Below, in pieces: positions 45,298 through 57,128 of a stretch of 64,000 nucleotides of DNA (the first letter of the stretch is position 1; every line of letters begins with the position of its first letter). The position numbers and the translations under genes are program-made. The DNA comes from Dromiciops gliroides (Eukaryota > Chordata > Mammalia > Microbiotheria > Microbiotheriidae), in assembly GCF_019393635.1 (NCBI RefSeq), contig NC_057861.1, forward strand, positions 360,638,453 to 360,702,452. The letters are read 5' to 3'. The notes below the pieces were generated by a model, which was not told where the DNA came from, ran no database searches, and was given only the letters and a program-made list of their open reading frames with translations.

Positions 45298-47180
45298 GAT
45301 GCTCTCTTCTTCTGCCATTTCAAATCCAGGTCTATATAACATGCCATTGTTGTGACTCCTTCTCATTGCCACCTGTCCCTGGCTGACATGCCTACTGCCA
45401 TGGAGGACATGGATGAGTACTGCAACATGGAGGAGTTTGCTGACGGCTCCAAAATCAACAAGAGCAGGAACCAGCAGGATGATGATAAATGTCTATTAGA
45501 CAGCTAAGCAAGAAAGATCTCAGTATCTCTCTCATTTAAGACAGGTTGTAGACTACACAATTAAAAGAGATCATGGAAAGCCCAGAGGATTTGGATTTGT
45601 GCTTTTCAAGCATGCTGCTAGTGTTGAAAAGGTCCTGGAACTCAAAGAATACAAACTGAATGGCAGGATGAGAGACACCCCCCACCCCGGCAAAGGGTTA
45701 ATGTTTTAAAAGGAAAAGTGCCCCTCAAAAAAGTATTCGTGGGTGGACTGAACCCAAATATATCTGAAGATGAAATCAAAGAATATTTTGGAGTATTTGG
45801 AGAAATTGAGGATATTGAACTTCCTATGGACAACAATAACAAATGAAAGAGGAATCTGTTTGATCACATTCACAGACAAAGAACCAGTAAAGAATTTATT
45901 AGAAAACAGCTATCATCAAATTGTTTCTGGGAAGTGTGAAATCAAAGTTGCCCAGCTCCAAGAGGCATACAGAGCACCAAGAGGAACAACCTAAAGAAGA
46001 GAGGGCCACTGTGGCTGGTGGCCAAGGTGGCACTAGGGCTCGTGGCTGAGGTCAACAAAGCATGTATGACGAAGCATCCTGAGGGGGTGGGAATCACCAA
46101 ACAATTACCAGCCATATTAAGAAGTACATGGAGAAACAGGTGCAAATGCTAGAGCAACTTATCTTGAAGAATGACAACAATGAATGAAGAGTGGTCTTCT
46201 ATTCATCCAAGATGACTATTTTGCAAAAGACATTTGTGTACATGACACAACTGTGTCCAATTGTATGTAGATGCCGATTTTGATTTTTGGTTTGTTTGTT
46301 TTTATTTTGTCTTTGCCATCTGTTAGGACAAATGTGGTTTTGGATCTATACAAATTTTATTTGCATAATTTCATGTTAAATGGATCTCAAAAATAAATTA
46401 CTTTGTCATTTTTTTCTATTTCAGGCACAAAATATATCTGTAAATACATAAGTTTAAATAAGTAACAACTGAGGTACAGTTTATTTTCTAGAGTCATAGA
46501 CAGTGGGGAAAAGCAGTGGTCCTTTATAAATCGTGAGTAGCAAACTTTGCTTTAGTTGACTAATTGCCTAGAAAAGGATTCCCTATGCTAGGGATTCTTG
46601 TCCATGTTTAAAATAACCACAGCTTGTACTGGGCAATCAAATAATATTTCTCTCCCACGTGCAATCTTTAGATCTTTGAGATGAGACATTAATTTAGCAT
46701 GTTATGAATAGCTTGAACTGTTTCTATTAGGCCACAAACACTCTTATTTTTATTTTTAAGCAGAGTACCTTTATATTAGACACCATAACAAGGCATAGTT
46801 AATAACTGCTTTTATGAGTTGACAAGATGTTCTGAGCCTATTTGTAAAAAGAAAAAATCTATCATGATTACTTGGTTTTGCATTGAATAAATCTGACTCA
46901 AATAGGCTATTTTTATATCCATTGAAACTGGGTTAAAGATTAATATGGGCAAGATTTTCACTGCAGAATTGAAAGTGAATGATTTTTACTTCAAAATAGT
47001 GCATTATGTCACTGACACTGACAAACCATCAATGGCTATTTCCTGTTGGAATATTTATTTGGAAAGTTTTAGTAGCATTACGGTTTTTGTCACAAATGTT
47101 TTTAGAAGTCACAGAAGCAAATGGCATTAATTCATCTATAGTTTTGTACTCTAAATAAAGGTTATTTTTCATTAAAAATG
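45298..47180 (+). pseudogene. HNRNPDL: HNRNPDL processed pseudogene (exon-6-less transcript)
   Basis: Intronless, disabled copy of the hnRNP D-like RNA-binding protein mRNA. The reading frame begins at ATG 45400 ([13 protein letters not shown], like the short HNRNPDL isoform start) and ends CAG CCA TAT TAA at 46118-46120 after a GGGNHQ-type tail. RRM1 and RRM2 remnants are visible ([39 protein letters not shown]), but several stops and frameshifts break it. The Gly/Tyr-rich block normally between the RGG segment and the C-terminus is absent: the RG-rich remnant runs straight into GQQS..., the junction expected for a transcript lacking exon 6. About 1 kb of 3' UTR-like sequence follows, ending near an AATAAA at about 47153. 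It sits antisense to MARCHF11 and interrupts an older L1, whose 3' part resumes near 47344. The exact 5' end, poly(A) tail and target duplication are not clear. Confidence 0.85.
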
Positions 47181-47190
47181 AAACATGTTG

Positions 47191-47343
47191 GGGGCAGCTA
47201 GGTGGCACAGTGGATAAAGCACCAGTCTTGGATTCAGGAGTACCTGAGTTCAAATCCGGCCTTAGCCACTTGATACTTACTAGCTGCTGTGTGACCCTGG
47301 GCAAGTCACTTAACCCTCATTACCCTGCAAAAAAAGAAAAAAG
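47191..47343 (+). mobile_element. tRNA-type SINE at the end of the HNRNPDL retrocopy
   Basis: Full head and body with an A-rich tail. No clear target duplication. It lies between the retrocopy 3' end and resumed L1. Confidence 0.9.
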
Positions 47344-47490
47344 AAGCTAATGGAAGAATCTGTTTTTCATAACTATACATATTTGTAAAGGGACTTGTTT
47401 TTCTTGATTTCTCAATAGGCAGGGGAGAGAGAGTAGAAAGGAAAGAATTTGGAACTGGAAATAAAATTGAATTTTGAAAAAAATTAAAAA
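47344..47490 (+). mobile_element. L1 3' UTR remnant continuing the 44030 element
   Basis: Follows the HNRNPDL retrocopy and a SINE. It has the L1 3' UTR features GAAGCTAATGGAAGAATCTG, a GGGGAGAGAGAG purine run and GAATTTGGAACTGG, then an A-rich end. It continues the L1 cut at about 45297. Confidence 0.65.
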
Positions 47491-47670
47491 GCAACTAATG
47501 ATTTCAAAAAAAGATGTTTGTGGAACAGCTCTCTAACCTTTGAGAGATATTTCAAGGATAAAAACTATGTTTCCCCAACATATCTTTGTTGAGCCATGAG
47601 GCTGAACACATCTGGCAAGTCTTGTGGTCATAAAGTGATTTAATGCAAAACATTACTTTTAGAAATTCTT

Positions 47671-47760
47671 TTTTTTTTTTTGGATAGGCAATTGGGATTA
47701 AGTGACTTGCCTAGGGTCACACAGCTAGATAGAGATCCACTGCCCCACCTAGCTGCCCCA
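47671..47760 (-). mobile_element. tRNA-type SINE with internal deletion
   Basis: 90 bp: the tail and AAGTGACTTGCCTAGGGTCA part run directly into the head complement CCCCACCTAGCTGCCCC, missing about 50-60 central bases. Exact duplication TTTTAGAAATTCTT at 47657-47670 and 47763-47776. Confidence 0.88.
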
Positions 47761-48234
47761 ATTTTTAGAAATTCTTAAAGAAAACCAGCAAAGTAATATT
47801 ACATGAATCAACAATAAGATACATTTTAAGCCACTATTTTTTTTTCAAAATTTTAATCCAAGATATTTAATTTTATAACAATAATTATTCTTTCTCAGTG
47901 TCTTAGGGAGAATCAAAACATTTTCCAGACATTAATTATGACATTAATTAGGGAAGGATCAAACAGCATTATCCTTATTTCATAGCTGTTGCTCCTGAAT
48001 CAATATGCCATTTTATTCATTAACTGCAAAAAGGACTAGATAAATTTAAGACTGCTTCAAAGCAGTTCACCAAACAGTATTTGTATTTGCACTTAATATA
48101 TACACATATGTATATATAATTCATATGTATATTATGTATGTGTGCATACATCTATAGTAACCACCACTGCATCAAGTAAATGCTGAAATAATATTCTGTT
48201 TCTAACTAATCTTTTCACTGTGAAATTCAGTAGC

Positions 48235-50668
48235 CCATGTTAGTCCTCATGCTATTTGCCCTCTTGGCAGCTTTTGACACAATTTAACTCCTCTTGGATC
48301 CTCTCTCTGTTATTGCTCTCTCCTGGTTCTCCTCCTCCATGAAATCCCCTTATCTGACCATAATCTGATGACTTTTCACCTCTTCCTCTGCCTTCCCTGA
48401 CATAATCCTACTCTTCATCCTCACCCTGATCTCCAGTCCTTTGATCTTCTCAGGTCTCTCCCAGGTCATCTCCCCTACACTAACCACTCTCTCCTCTTCC
48501 CATCTTGACTCCTTGGTGAATCAATTCAACTTCTCCCTGTCCTCTCTTCATACTGTCCTCCATATTCCCTGTCCTCTATCATACTGCTGGTTATTCCCAG
48601 CCCAGCCTCAGCCTTAGATAACTCCCACAATCCATCACCTTTGTACCTGCATATGTGATGCTGAACAAAGGTGGAGAAAATTACCCTCATTCTCTCAGCT
48701 AAGAAACTTGCCTCCTATTTTACTGAAAAAATTTAGACCATTCACTGTGAACTCCCTCTTTTTCCCCTCTTCTTCATCTCCTATCGCTTAAATGCCTTCT
48801 GTCACTCTTTCCTCCTTTACCCCTGTTTAACATGAAGTAGCCTTACTCCTTACCAAAGCTAACCTCTCCACTTGTTCAAGTGATCCAATTTCATCCCATC
48901 TCCTCCAAAAGACTGCCCCCTCTGTTTCACTTATTTTCAATATCTCCCTCTCTACTGGCTCATTTGCTACTGCCTACAATGCCTACAATGCCCCTCTCTC
49001 CCCAATCCTGAAAAAGAATTCTTACTTGATTCTTCGATCCCTAAGTATCATCCAATTTCTCTTCTGCTCTTTCTAGGTAAACTCCTTGAAAATACTGTCT
49101 GCCATAAGTGCCTACACTTTGTTCCTCTCACTCTCTTCTCAGCCCCTTACAATCTGGCTTCCAGCCTTATCACAACACTGAAATTGATATCTCCAATCTC
49201 TTTATTGCCAAATCCAAACCTCATTCTCCTTGATGCTGTTGATCATTCTCTCATCTCTCTAGGCTTTAGGGAAACCATTTTATCCTGGTTCTCAGCCTAT
49301 AAATGTGATTGCTCCTTCTCTTTTTCGTTTGCTGGACTCCCCCCTCCAGATCATGCCCTCTAACCATAGGTGTCCACCGTTCTGTCCTGGGTCTTCTCTC
49401 CCCCCTCCATACTACTTCATTTGATCTCATCAGTTCCAATAGATTAATGATTATCTTTATGCTGATGATTCTTAAATCAACCTTTCCTGTCCTAACATCT
49501 CTGCTGACTTCCAATCTGTTATCTCCAAATGTCTTTCAGACATCTTGAACTAGATGTCCAGTGGACATTTTAAACACAATTCCAAAACCAAACTCATCTT
49601 TCCCCCTAAATCCTCCCCACCTGCTACCTTTCCTATGATTATAGACGACAACCCCATCCTCTCAGTCCCTCAAGCTTACAATCTAGGAATCTTCTGGGAT
49701 TTCTCAGTATTTCTCAACCTCCATGCACAATCTATTCCCAAGGTCCACTGATTGTACCTTTATAACATCTCTCTAAAATGCCTCCCTTCTGACACTACTC
49801 TTACACTGACACTACACTGGTGCAGGCCTTCATCACCTCTTTCCTTGATTACTGCAAAGCCTGCTAGTGGGTCTTCCTGTCTCAAGTCTCTCCCCACTCC
49901 AGTCTATTCTCCATTCAGACACGAAGTGATTTTCCTAAAATGCTGGTCTGATTATGTTGCTCCCTTACTCAATACAATTACAGTGGCTTGCTATTGCCTC
50001 TAGGAGCAAATACAAAATGCACTGTTTGGCATTCAAAACACTTCATAAACTAGTCCCCTCCTACTTTCCAGTCTGTTTTGTTTTGTTTTGTTTTTAGTGA
50101 GGCAACTGGGGTTAAGTGACTTGCCCAGGGTCACACAGCTAGTAAGTGTCAAGTGTCTGAGGTCAGATTTGAACTCAGGTACTCCTGACTCCAGGGCAGG
50201 TGCTCTATCCACTGCGCCACCTAGCTGCCCCACTTTCCAGTTTTTTTACATCTTGTTCCCCAATATGTATGCTTTGATCTAGTGACACTGGTCCTTCTGG
50301 CTGTTCTACAAGTAAGTAGGGGTCCCCCATGGCTGGAATGCTCTACTTTGACTACTAACTGGCTTTACCTCCTAAATAAAATCCCACCTTCAACACAAAT
50401 TTTTCCATAACCCTTCTTAATTCCAATTCTTTCCTTCTTTTAATGATTTCCTATTTATCCTAGATATCGCTATGTATGCATGTACATGTGTAAATATGTA
50501 TGTATGCATGTATGCATACATATACATATACATTTGCATGTTTTCTCCCCTATTAGATTGTAAGCCCCTTGAAAGCAAGGACTGTCTTTTACTTCTTTTT
50601 GTACCCCCAGCACTTTTCACGGTGCTTAGCACATAGTGGGCAGTTAATCAATATTTATTTAATTGGAC
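48235..50668 (+). mobile_element. L2-like LINE, long 3' portion (split by a SINE)
   Basis: Plus-strand remnant of an L2/CR1-clade LINE. Readable fragments are a YADD-type box (YADDS near 49458), SKTKLIFPPKSSPP, VPQAYNLGIFWD and a WSDYVAPLL block, with many stops. The 3' end near 50550-50665 is the L2 pattern TTAGATTGTAAGCCCCTTGA...GCACTTTTCACGGTGCTTAGCACATAG. A SINE (50073-50231) interrupts it. Confidence 0.75.
50073..50231 (-). mobile_element. tRNA-type SINE inside an L2-like LINE
   Basis: Minus strand with a (TTTTG)n tail. Exact duplication ACTTTCCAGT at 50063-50072 and 50232-50241. Confidence 0.93.
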
Positions 50669-50783
50669 TTAATTGTCTTAAAGCTCCACCTCAGTCTATC
50701 TATAGTCCATCATCAATTTGATGTCCTGTTGTCCCCTAAGCATTGGTGTCCTCCAAGGTCTCCTTTGATGGTCTCATGTAGCC

Positions 50784-50786
<3 letters not shown>

Positions 50787-50843
<57 letters not shown>
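50787..50843. repeat. (TC)n microsatellite
   Basis: About 28 uninterrupted TC units just before a minus-strand SINE. Confidence 0.97.
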
Positions 50844-50845
<2 letters not shown>

Positions 50846-50849
50846 TATT

Positions 50850-50991
50850 TCTTTTGCAGGGCAATGAGAGTTAAGCAACTTGCCCAGGGTCACACAGCTA
50901 GTAAGTGTCAAGTGTTTGCAGCTGGAATTGAACTCAGGTCCTCCTGAATCCAGAGCCAGTGCTTTATCCACTGCGCTACCTAGCTGCTCCC
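50850..50991 (-). mobile_element. tRNA-type SINE next to a (TC)n array
   Basis: Minus strand: CAACTTGCCCAGGGTCACAC and the head complement TGCGCTACCTAGCTGCTCC. Confidence 0.9.
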
Positions 50992-53174
50992 CCTCCCCTG
51001 CCATTTCTCTCTTGAGCACCTATTCTGTATAGCCAACTTGATAACTCCATCTGAATGTTGCATTGACATTTCAAGCTCAACATGTTCCCAAGAAAATTCA
51101 TTTTCTTCCCTCTTCCAAATCTACCTTTGACTCTTCCTTCACCCTGAACTCCTACAACCAATCAGTGGCCAAGTCTTCACAAGTCTCCACAACTTCTCTC
51201 TCATCCATCCTCTTATATCCACCAACTTTAAAATACCATGACCTTGACAACTACAACAGTCTCAACATTGGTCTCCCAGCTACTTGTTTCTCCACTTTCT
51301 ATCCTACACATAGCTAACAACATGTTTTTCTAAGGCCCAGGTCATCTTTTTAAAAAAAAGTACCTACATACATAGCTATACCTCCAGAGCTACAAATTCC
51401 TCAGCCTGGCATTCAAAGATCTACACAATCTGGTTCCAACCAGCTTTTCCAGGCTTATGTCATATTATCCCCCCGTGTGAAATCAATGTTCCTGCCAAAC
51501 TGACTGGCAATTGTTTCCTAACTACACTCTACTAATTCTCATCTCTGTATTCCATACCTGGGATGTAGGCACTTTTTAATCTAAGCCTCTTAGAATTATT
51601 AGCCTCTTTCAAGGCTTTAATCAGGTGAACCAGGAAGCATTTCCTGGTCATCAAAACTGTTAATGCTTTCTCCCTCCTCATATTACCTCATATTTACTTA
51701 GCTTTGTCCATGATGTTTCCCTTCTCTTTACCTCTCCCCGCTTACCCCCAGTAGAACAAGATCTTTGTGAGCAAGGATGGTTTTTCATTTTTAACTCTTA
51801 AGGCCCAGTGACTAGGACACAGTGCCCTTGCTTATAGTAGGTATTTAATGATGCTTGCTAAATTTACTGAATTGAATAATATCACAAATACATTCCTCCT
51901 GTGGCAAAATGCTTTGCTACTTAAATCATGTCTAATGGTAGTTTCTTCTTTAGCACGTGACAAATAGGATGTTAAAAACCAAACCTTGGACTAAAAGTGT
52001 TACCATACCTCCAAGCCTGTATTTTCACTTCAATTTATTCCTCAATTTGCTAATCTTCATTTGTACATAGTACAACTCTTCTTAAAAGGAATCCAGCACA
52101 AGAGGTTTGGGTTATTGCTTCTTTCCAGATTACTGCCACTGAATTGCAATGTTTGCAGTGATTTAAATCTTTTCTATTGGTTTTCTTTGTGCATGACCAT
52201 AGTCTGAATGCCACCTATTAAAATATTAAAAAGAGCCTCCAAAATATAATATAAAATTATATTTCTTTGCATTTCCATTATTCTAGTGGTGAAGTACAGT
52301 TGATAAAGTAGTGAGCTATAGAAATAGCTCAGAGATTGAATTTGAACCTAATCCACAGAAGTATCACAAGAAACGTTAGGAACAGAAAAAGGCCATCTGC
52401 TGTACAGGCCTGCTGCCTTTTATGGATTATCTCTCCTCTACCTCCTTGCAATTACTCTCTAACCTTGAATACCCTTCTCCAGAAACTGTTGAGCTCATTC
52501 TTCCTTTAATCATTTCTCTTGGAACGCACAGTTCCATTGCCATTTAGAAAATGCAAACCCATTTATAGGAACCAGATAACAGTTTATTGAGCCATTTATC
52601 CATTTATCAATCTATCCACCTATCTATTTCAATCCCGTAATATCTAGATCCTTGACACTTCCACCAATAAATTAATATCAAGAGAAAGTCAAACGATGGA
52701 AAAGGTGAACAGACATGTCATCAAATATTTAACAAAGTCCTCAACAACCAGAATGTGTCCATTTTGAAAATATATAACCAAATTCCTACCCAAATAGCTG
52801 CCTTTTTAAAGAAATTATTAACTATATTAACTATTTGGCACTAACGATTGATAACTCATTGATGGCTAGCTGGATGGTTTGAACAGTATCTTTCATATAT
52901 GTAAAGAATCAGAGCTTGAAAGGAAGCCTTTAGGAGGCTAATTAATGCCCTTTCTTCAGCCTTCAGATGGAACTTCATTGTTTCCCACGCCAACATAAAC
53001 AGATAGCATTCCATTTCCCCCCATGACCTCCAAAGAATCAGGTTTAACTTCACTCTGTAACTTCTCTGATAGCCTTCATTGTCAAAAAGTTTTTACTTAC
53101 AGATGACCTAAGTCCCTAATGTTGAAGTTGAAGCTCATTTGTACTTGTCTCCTACTCAGTAAAAATGAAAAATA

Positions 53175-53340
53175 GGGGCAGCTAGGTGGCACAGTGGATA
53201 GAGCACCAGCCCTGGATTCAGGAGTACCTGAGTTCAAATGTGGCCTCAGACACTTAACATTTACTACCTGTATGACCCTGGGCAAGTCACTTAACCCCAA
53301 CTGCCCTGCAAAAAAACAAAAAACAAAAAAAAACCAACCC
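53175..53340 (+). mobile_element. tRNA-type SINE with A/C-rich tail
   Basis: GGGGCAGCTAGGTGGCACAG head, full body, AAAAACAAAAAAC tail. Duplication approximately AAATGAAAAATA / AAACTGAAAAATA. Confidence 0.92.
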
Positions 53341-53486
53341 CCAAAACTGAAAAATAACTTGTCAGACAACTTCTATATTAACTTTGGAGATATTGCTAGA
53401 ATATTAAAAAGCAACAGGCTTCATGGTTCATGGCAGGTTTTCTTATGTTTCACAACTTTCAAAAAATTATTCCATATAATATAATT

Positions 53487-53700
53487 AAGGCTGCTACGTG
53501 GTGCTGTGAATAGCCTCAGACACTTAGTAGCTATACTCTGAGCAAGTCACTTAATCCTGTTTGCCTCAGTTCCTCAAGTGTAAAATGGGCTGAAGAAATG
53601 GCAAACCACTCCAGTATCTTTGCCAAGAAAACCTCATATGGGATTATGGAGAATAGGACATGACTGAAATGACTCAACAACAAACAATAATAAATGATAA
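53487..53700 (+). mobile_element. Long tRNA-type SINE (SINE1_MD-like)
   Basis: Head GGCTGCTACGTGGTGCTGTG, GAGCAAGTCACTTAATCCTG, GCTGAAGAAATGGCAAACCA, CAGTATCTTTGCCAAGAAAA and an ACAACAA-type end. Confidence 0.8.
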
Positions 53701-54539
53701 TAATCAGCTATTTTAACAAAATATTTTACAAGTACATATATCATGTGAATACATATGAGACAGAGGTTGTGGTTTCAATTTTCTTGCCATTTTTTCTCTG
53801 AATAACTCTGGTTTAACCTTCTGCCAGACAAATATTACTTTCCTACCTCTTTAAAGGTGTCTTTGTGCCTCTCCTTGCAAGCTTCTCCCACTTCTCCATA
53901 TTTCTTTAAGATTTGGAAGCCGGCAGATTAAAATGAGCATATGGAGAGACACTAAATGTAAGATAATCCTTTCCACATTCAATGCTTGTTTACTGATTAA
54001 AAGCACACTTGATTTTGCTTTAATCCCTAATTACAGGACTGACTCAGTTTAGCTCAGTTCCCACATATGTCACTAAGTTCTCAGAGCATCTTACACGTAT
54101 TAAGCCATGTGTCAGACAAGCAGACAGACTTTAGTACTTAATAAATGTTTGTTGATTGACTGGCTTCTTCTGAGTCACAGGATAAAAAGAATCTGTAGCA
54201 AGTGCTTCAGCTACTTAGTGAAATCCTTTCAGCTTCCACTGGCCTAATGGGGATGCATTCACTTCCCCTCTAAGAAGGAGTATCGTGGAATCCATAATAC
54301 CAACCAATATCCCCTCCAAACAGGAAGACACTCAAGACAACCTCTCACTCAGAAGATGACACTGGTGGCTTGCTCTCATTGCTCGATGTTCGGAAGGACT
54401 GGAAACAGAACAAACTTCCATTCAAAGGCTTGCTTATTAAGATCATTTTTCACTCTAAACAATTTAATTCAGTTTGATAATGTGATCATTTTAGGAGCAC
54501 TAATATTTAAATTGATTTGAAATGTCAGACATAGTGGAT

Positions 54540-54770
54540 GCCATTTACTCTAAGGAGACAGTATCGCTTATTGGCTAGAGTACTTGACTTAAGTATTGGA
54601 AAGATGTGGGTTCAAATCCTACCTCTGAAATCCACTAACAAATACACTAGACTATGGTCAAGAGGCTTAGCCTCTCTGAGACCAAGTTCCCTTATATGTA
54701 AAATAAAGGGTTTGGCCCAGACAACAACAGGTACCTTTGAGCTCTAAATCTAGGATCCTATGAACTTTTA
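54540..54770 (+). repeat. MIR
   Basis: AAGATGTGGGTTCAAATCCT, CTTTGAGCTCTAAATCTAGG. Confidence 0.65.
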
Positions 54771-54990
54771 TTACAGACACTTACTAGCTATGTGACCCCA
54801 GGCAAGTCACTTAACCTCTATTTGCCTCAGTTTTCTCATCTATAAAATGGGAATAATAATAGCACCTACCTTCCAGGTTGTTGTGAAGACCAAATGAGAT
54901 AATAATTGTAAAGCACTTAGCAAATTGCCTGGAACATTGTAATAAGCACCACATAAATGTTAGTTGCTATTATTAATTATTAATACAGTA
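54771..54990 (+). repeat. MIR-family SINE
   Basis: ACTTACTAGCTATGTGACCC, CAGGCAAGTCACTTAACCTC, TAATAGCACCTACCTTCCAG. Confidence 0.8.
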
Positions 54991-54999
54991 ATACTGGCT

Positions 55000-56689
55000 T
55001 GCAAGTTCAGTGAGGTCAGCAATCTTGCCTTATTTTTTTAATCTCCCATGGTACTTAGCATGGTATCTTGCATATATATTAGATGTATAATAACTCTTGA
55101 ATAAATGAATGGCCTTAAATAGAGGTTCACTCTATTTTGAACTATTTTATACAGATTTATGAGGCTGCCAAGTGAAATAAATAATATTTTAATTGTGAAT
55201 TCTTTCATATTTTTCAGAAGTTTCAGAATAATTTAGTGATATATGAATCTGATTTATCAAAAGATTTTGGAAAGTACTGCCAATATTTAAAAAATGCTGA
55301 AATAATGAAAGTGTTTACTCCCAAAAGATTGATTCTTCACGAAAATAACAATAATTGCTATATTATTGATTACCTGCCAAACCGTGCTTTCAAAAAATTA
55401 CTAAACACTTTATAAAATATAAAATCACTTATTTTATATTACTAATACTTATTTTCTATTATGTTTAAAGTTCAAATTATTAAAATACTGGATTGAGGAA
55501 TTAAAATGTTTTCTTAGGACAACCAACAATTTTCATCAGTTATTTATATCACAAGAAATAGTCTTTTGAAAATTGTGAAATGTAAAAGAAAAACCTCTTC
55601 TGACCCATGAAACTGATTGGTTTTTAGTATTCTAATAATATTCAGAAACTGAAAAAAGATTCCTATTTGGGAGGTTGGGGAAAGAAAAAAGTAATTAAGT
55701 TAAAATACTGGTGTTGAAGAACAGGAAAACTCCTCCTTTAATAAAAATGATTCTGCAAACTGTCCAATCAATTCAGTCTTCTGCATTGAAAGCAAAGTGC
55801 AGTAATTCATGCAAGGGGTAACTGAACTGTTCAGGTAGTGACTGTCCAGTTTAAAACTTATCCATCACCTTTATGTCCCCTTCCTTTGACCATATCCATG
55901 AGACAACAGGGGAAAGGAAATGAAAGAGAATTACCACTGCTTTTGTAGCTTGTAAGCAGCTCACTGGTTTTGATGGGAGAGAAAGTAGAAATTAGTTAAA
56001 ATGAGGCTTGAGTGGAAACAGTAATGTAAGTGACCAGAAAGGGTTAATGTAATTCACTTTCTAAAGCTCCTAGATCAAGGATATATCAACACTCTAAAAA
56101 TGTTCATTCTATATGTTTTCCATTATCAGCAACTGAGCTGATAACTGATAACTGAATCTTTGGGGCCACACTGAGAGGGGTCTAATATGCATGACTGGAA
56201 AATTACAGGTAGCCATTTAAAAGTCTCATTTTAACCAAAAGTTTCAACCTCATTCTCCACCAAGCCGTTTAATTTACTAAATAGTACCTTGTGGCTTGAA
56301 AAACTAATAAATCTTTCCTAGGGTGTCCAATAATTTCTGAGAGTAGCTTATGCCATAGGAGAACCTGGCTCAACTCATGAAAGACAACCCCATTGTCTCC
56401 CTAAATAGTATCAAAGTCCCATTCAAATCAGTTAGAGCATATAAAATATATGAAAGATGTCATTATCCACTGCTATTTCAAAATGGAAATCCTTGTCCTA
56501 ATATTATCTATCCGTGTAATGGTTTCTTAGCCTACCCATTATTTCCAAAATGCTTCCCTACTCTACCCTTTATTTACAAAATGGCAAACACACTTCTGAA
56601 TATTATGTTTTTTTTCAAGGGGGTGGGATGGATGAACCTAGGGAACTATTTGTTCTACTTAGAAAAAAAATAATTCTATATTATTTCCT
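55000..56689. other. Intronic, nothing identified
   Basis: AT-rich intron 3 sequence upstream of the L1 tail at 56690. No feature recognised. The 98-codon frame at 56377-56673 has no domain. Confidence 0.4.
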
Positions 56690-56880
56690 TTTTTAATTTT
56701 TAAGTTTTACATTAATAATATTTTATTTTTCCCAATTACATGTAAAAATAATTGCTATATTATATTCAAAAAAATCTCCTCTTCCCCTCCTGCCACCCTC
56801 AAATAAGTTAATGACCTGAAGAATCAAGAAAACGTGAATCAGAACACACTGCTGTTGACATAATTTGAAAAAAAAAAAGA
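56690..56880 (-). mobile_element. L1 3' UTR fragment, minus strand
   Basis: On the minus strand it matches the marsupial L1 3' end: a purine-rich GGGGAAGAGGAG block, then TACATGTAATTGGGAAAAAT and AATAAAATATT-type sequence. It lies about 55 bp inside intron 3 from the exon 3 donor. Confidence 0.6.
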
Positions 56881-56935
56881 AGAAAAGAACAAATATATTA
56901 TTGACAGTTTTCAAAGTTTGATGTCATAAGCTTAC

Positions 56936-57128
56936 CTATGCACACTAGATCCATAAAACCATACATCCCATAGCAGATTTGGAAGAGGATGTCCTTCCTT
57001 TGCCACACCGCATAGGGGCTGAAGGCTGACCACAGAAGCCAAGTCACACTTGCTATTAAGAACAGTGATCCTAGGATTACAGCAATCATCTGAACTTTCT
57101 CAACCAGTGTTATAGAAATGCTTTGCCA
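56936..57128 (-). CDS. MARCHF11: MARCHF11 exon 3 (internal coding exon, two-TM region)
   Basis: Internal exon of the MARCH11 membrane RING-CH E3 ubiquitin ligase. The minus strand reads from a polypyrimidine tract ending TTTTAG at the acceptor into TGG CAA AGC (phase 0) and ends ATAG|gtaagc (phase 1), 193 nt giving 64 codons plus one base. The translation starts [17 protein letters not shown], then a hydrophobic first membrane helix (about residues 14-36), a short loop containing AVWQRKD, and the start of a second helix ([19 protein letters not shown]). This matches the conserved transmembrane block of MARCH4/9/11-type ligases, and the wording fits MARCH11 from memory. Its product is a transmembrane ligase of trans-Golgi/endosomal membranes. 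The catalytic RING-CH lies in upstream exons, which I did not find between 57129 and 64000. The frame is open and both splice sites are canonical, so it looks functional. Confidence 0.95.

Larger units (their letters stand above)
50669..51890 (+). mobile_element. Second L2-like LINE fragment
   Basis: Plus strand. It resembles L2 3' ORF2/UTR sequence (TTTCAAGCTCAACATGTTCC, CCTGGCATTCAAAGATCTAC) and ends AAGATCTTTGTGAGCAAGGA...CCCAGTGACTAGGACACAGTG. A TC microsatellite and a minus-strand SINE interrupt it at 50787-50991. Confidence 0.65.
25103..56935 (-). other. MARCHF11: MARCHF11 intron 3 (31.8 kb)
   Basis: Bounded by the donor GTAAGC next to exon 3 and the acceptor TTTCAG next to exon 4. It holds L1, L2 and CR1-like fragments, at least eight tRNA-type SINEs, an HNRNPDL processed pseudogene on the opposite strand, and several repeat-poor blocks. 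No additional exon with clear splice sites was recognised inside it. Confidence 0.9.

Noticed and set aside
49554..50003. Open frames of 65-83 codons resembling a short protein
   Set aside because: They are pieces of L2-like reverse transcriptase separated by stops, not a host gene.
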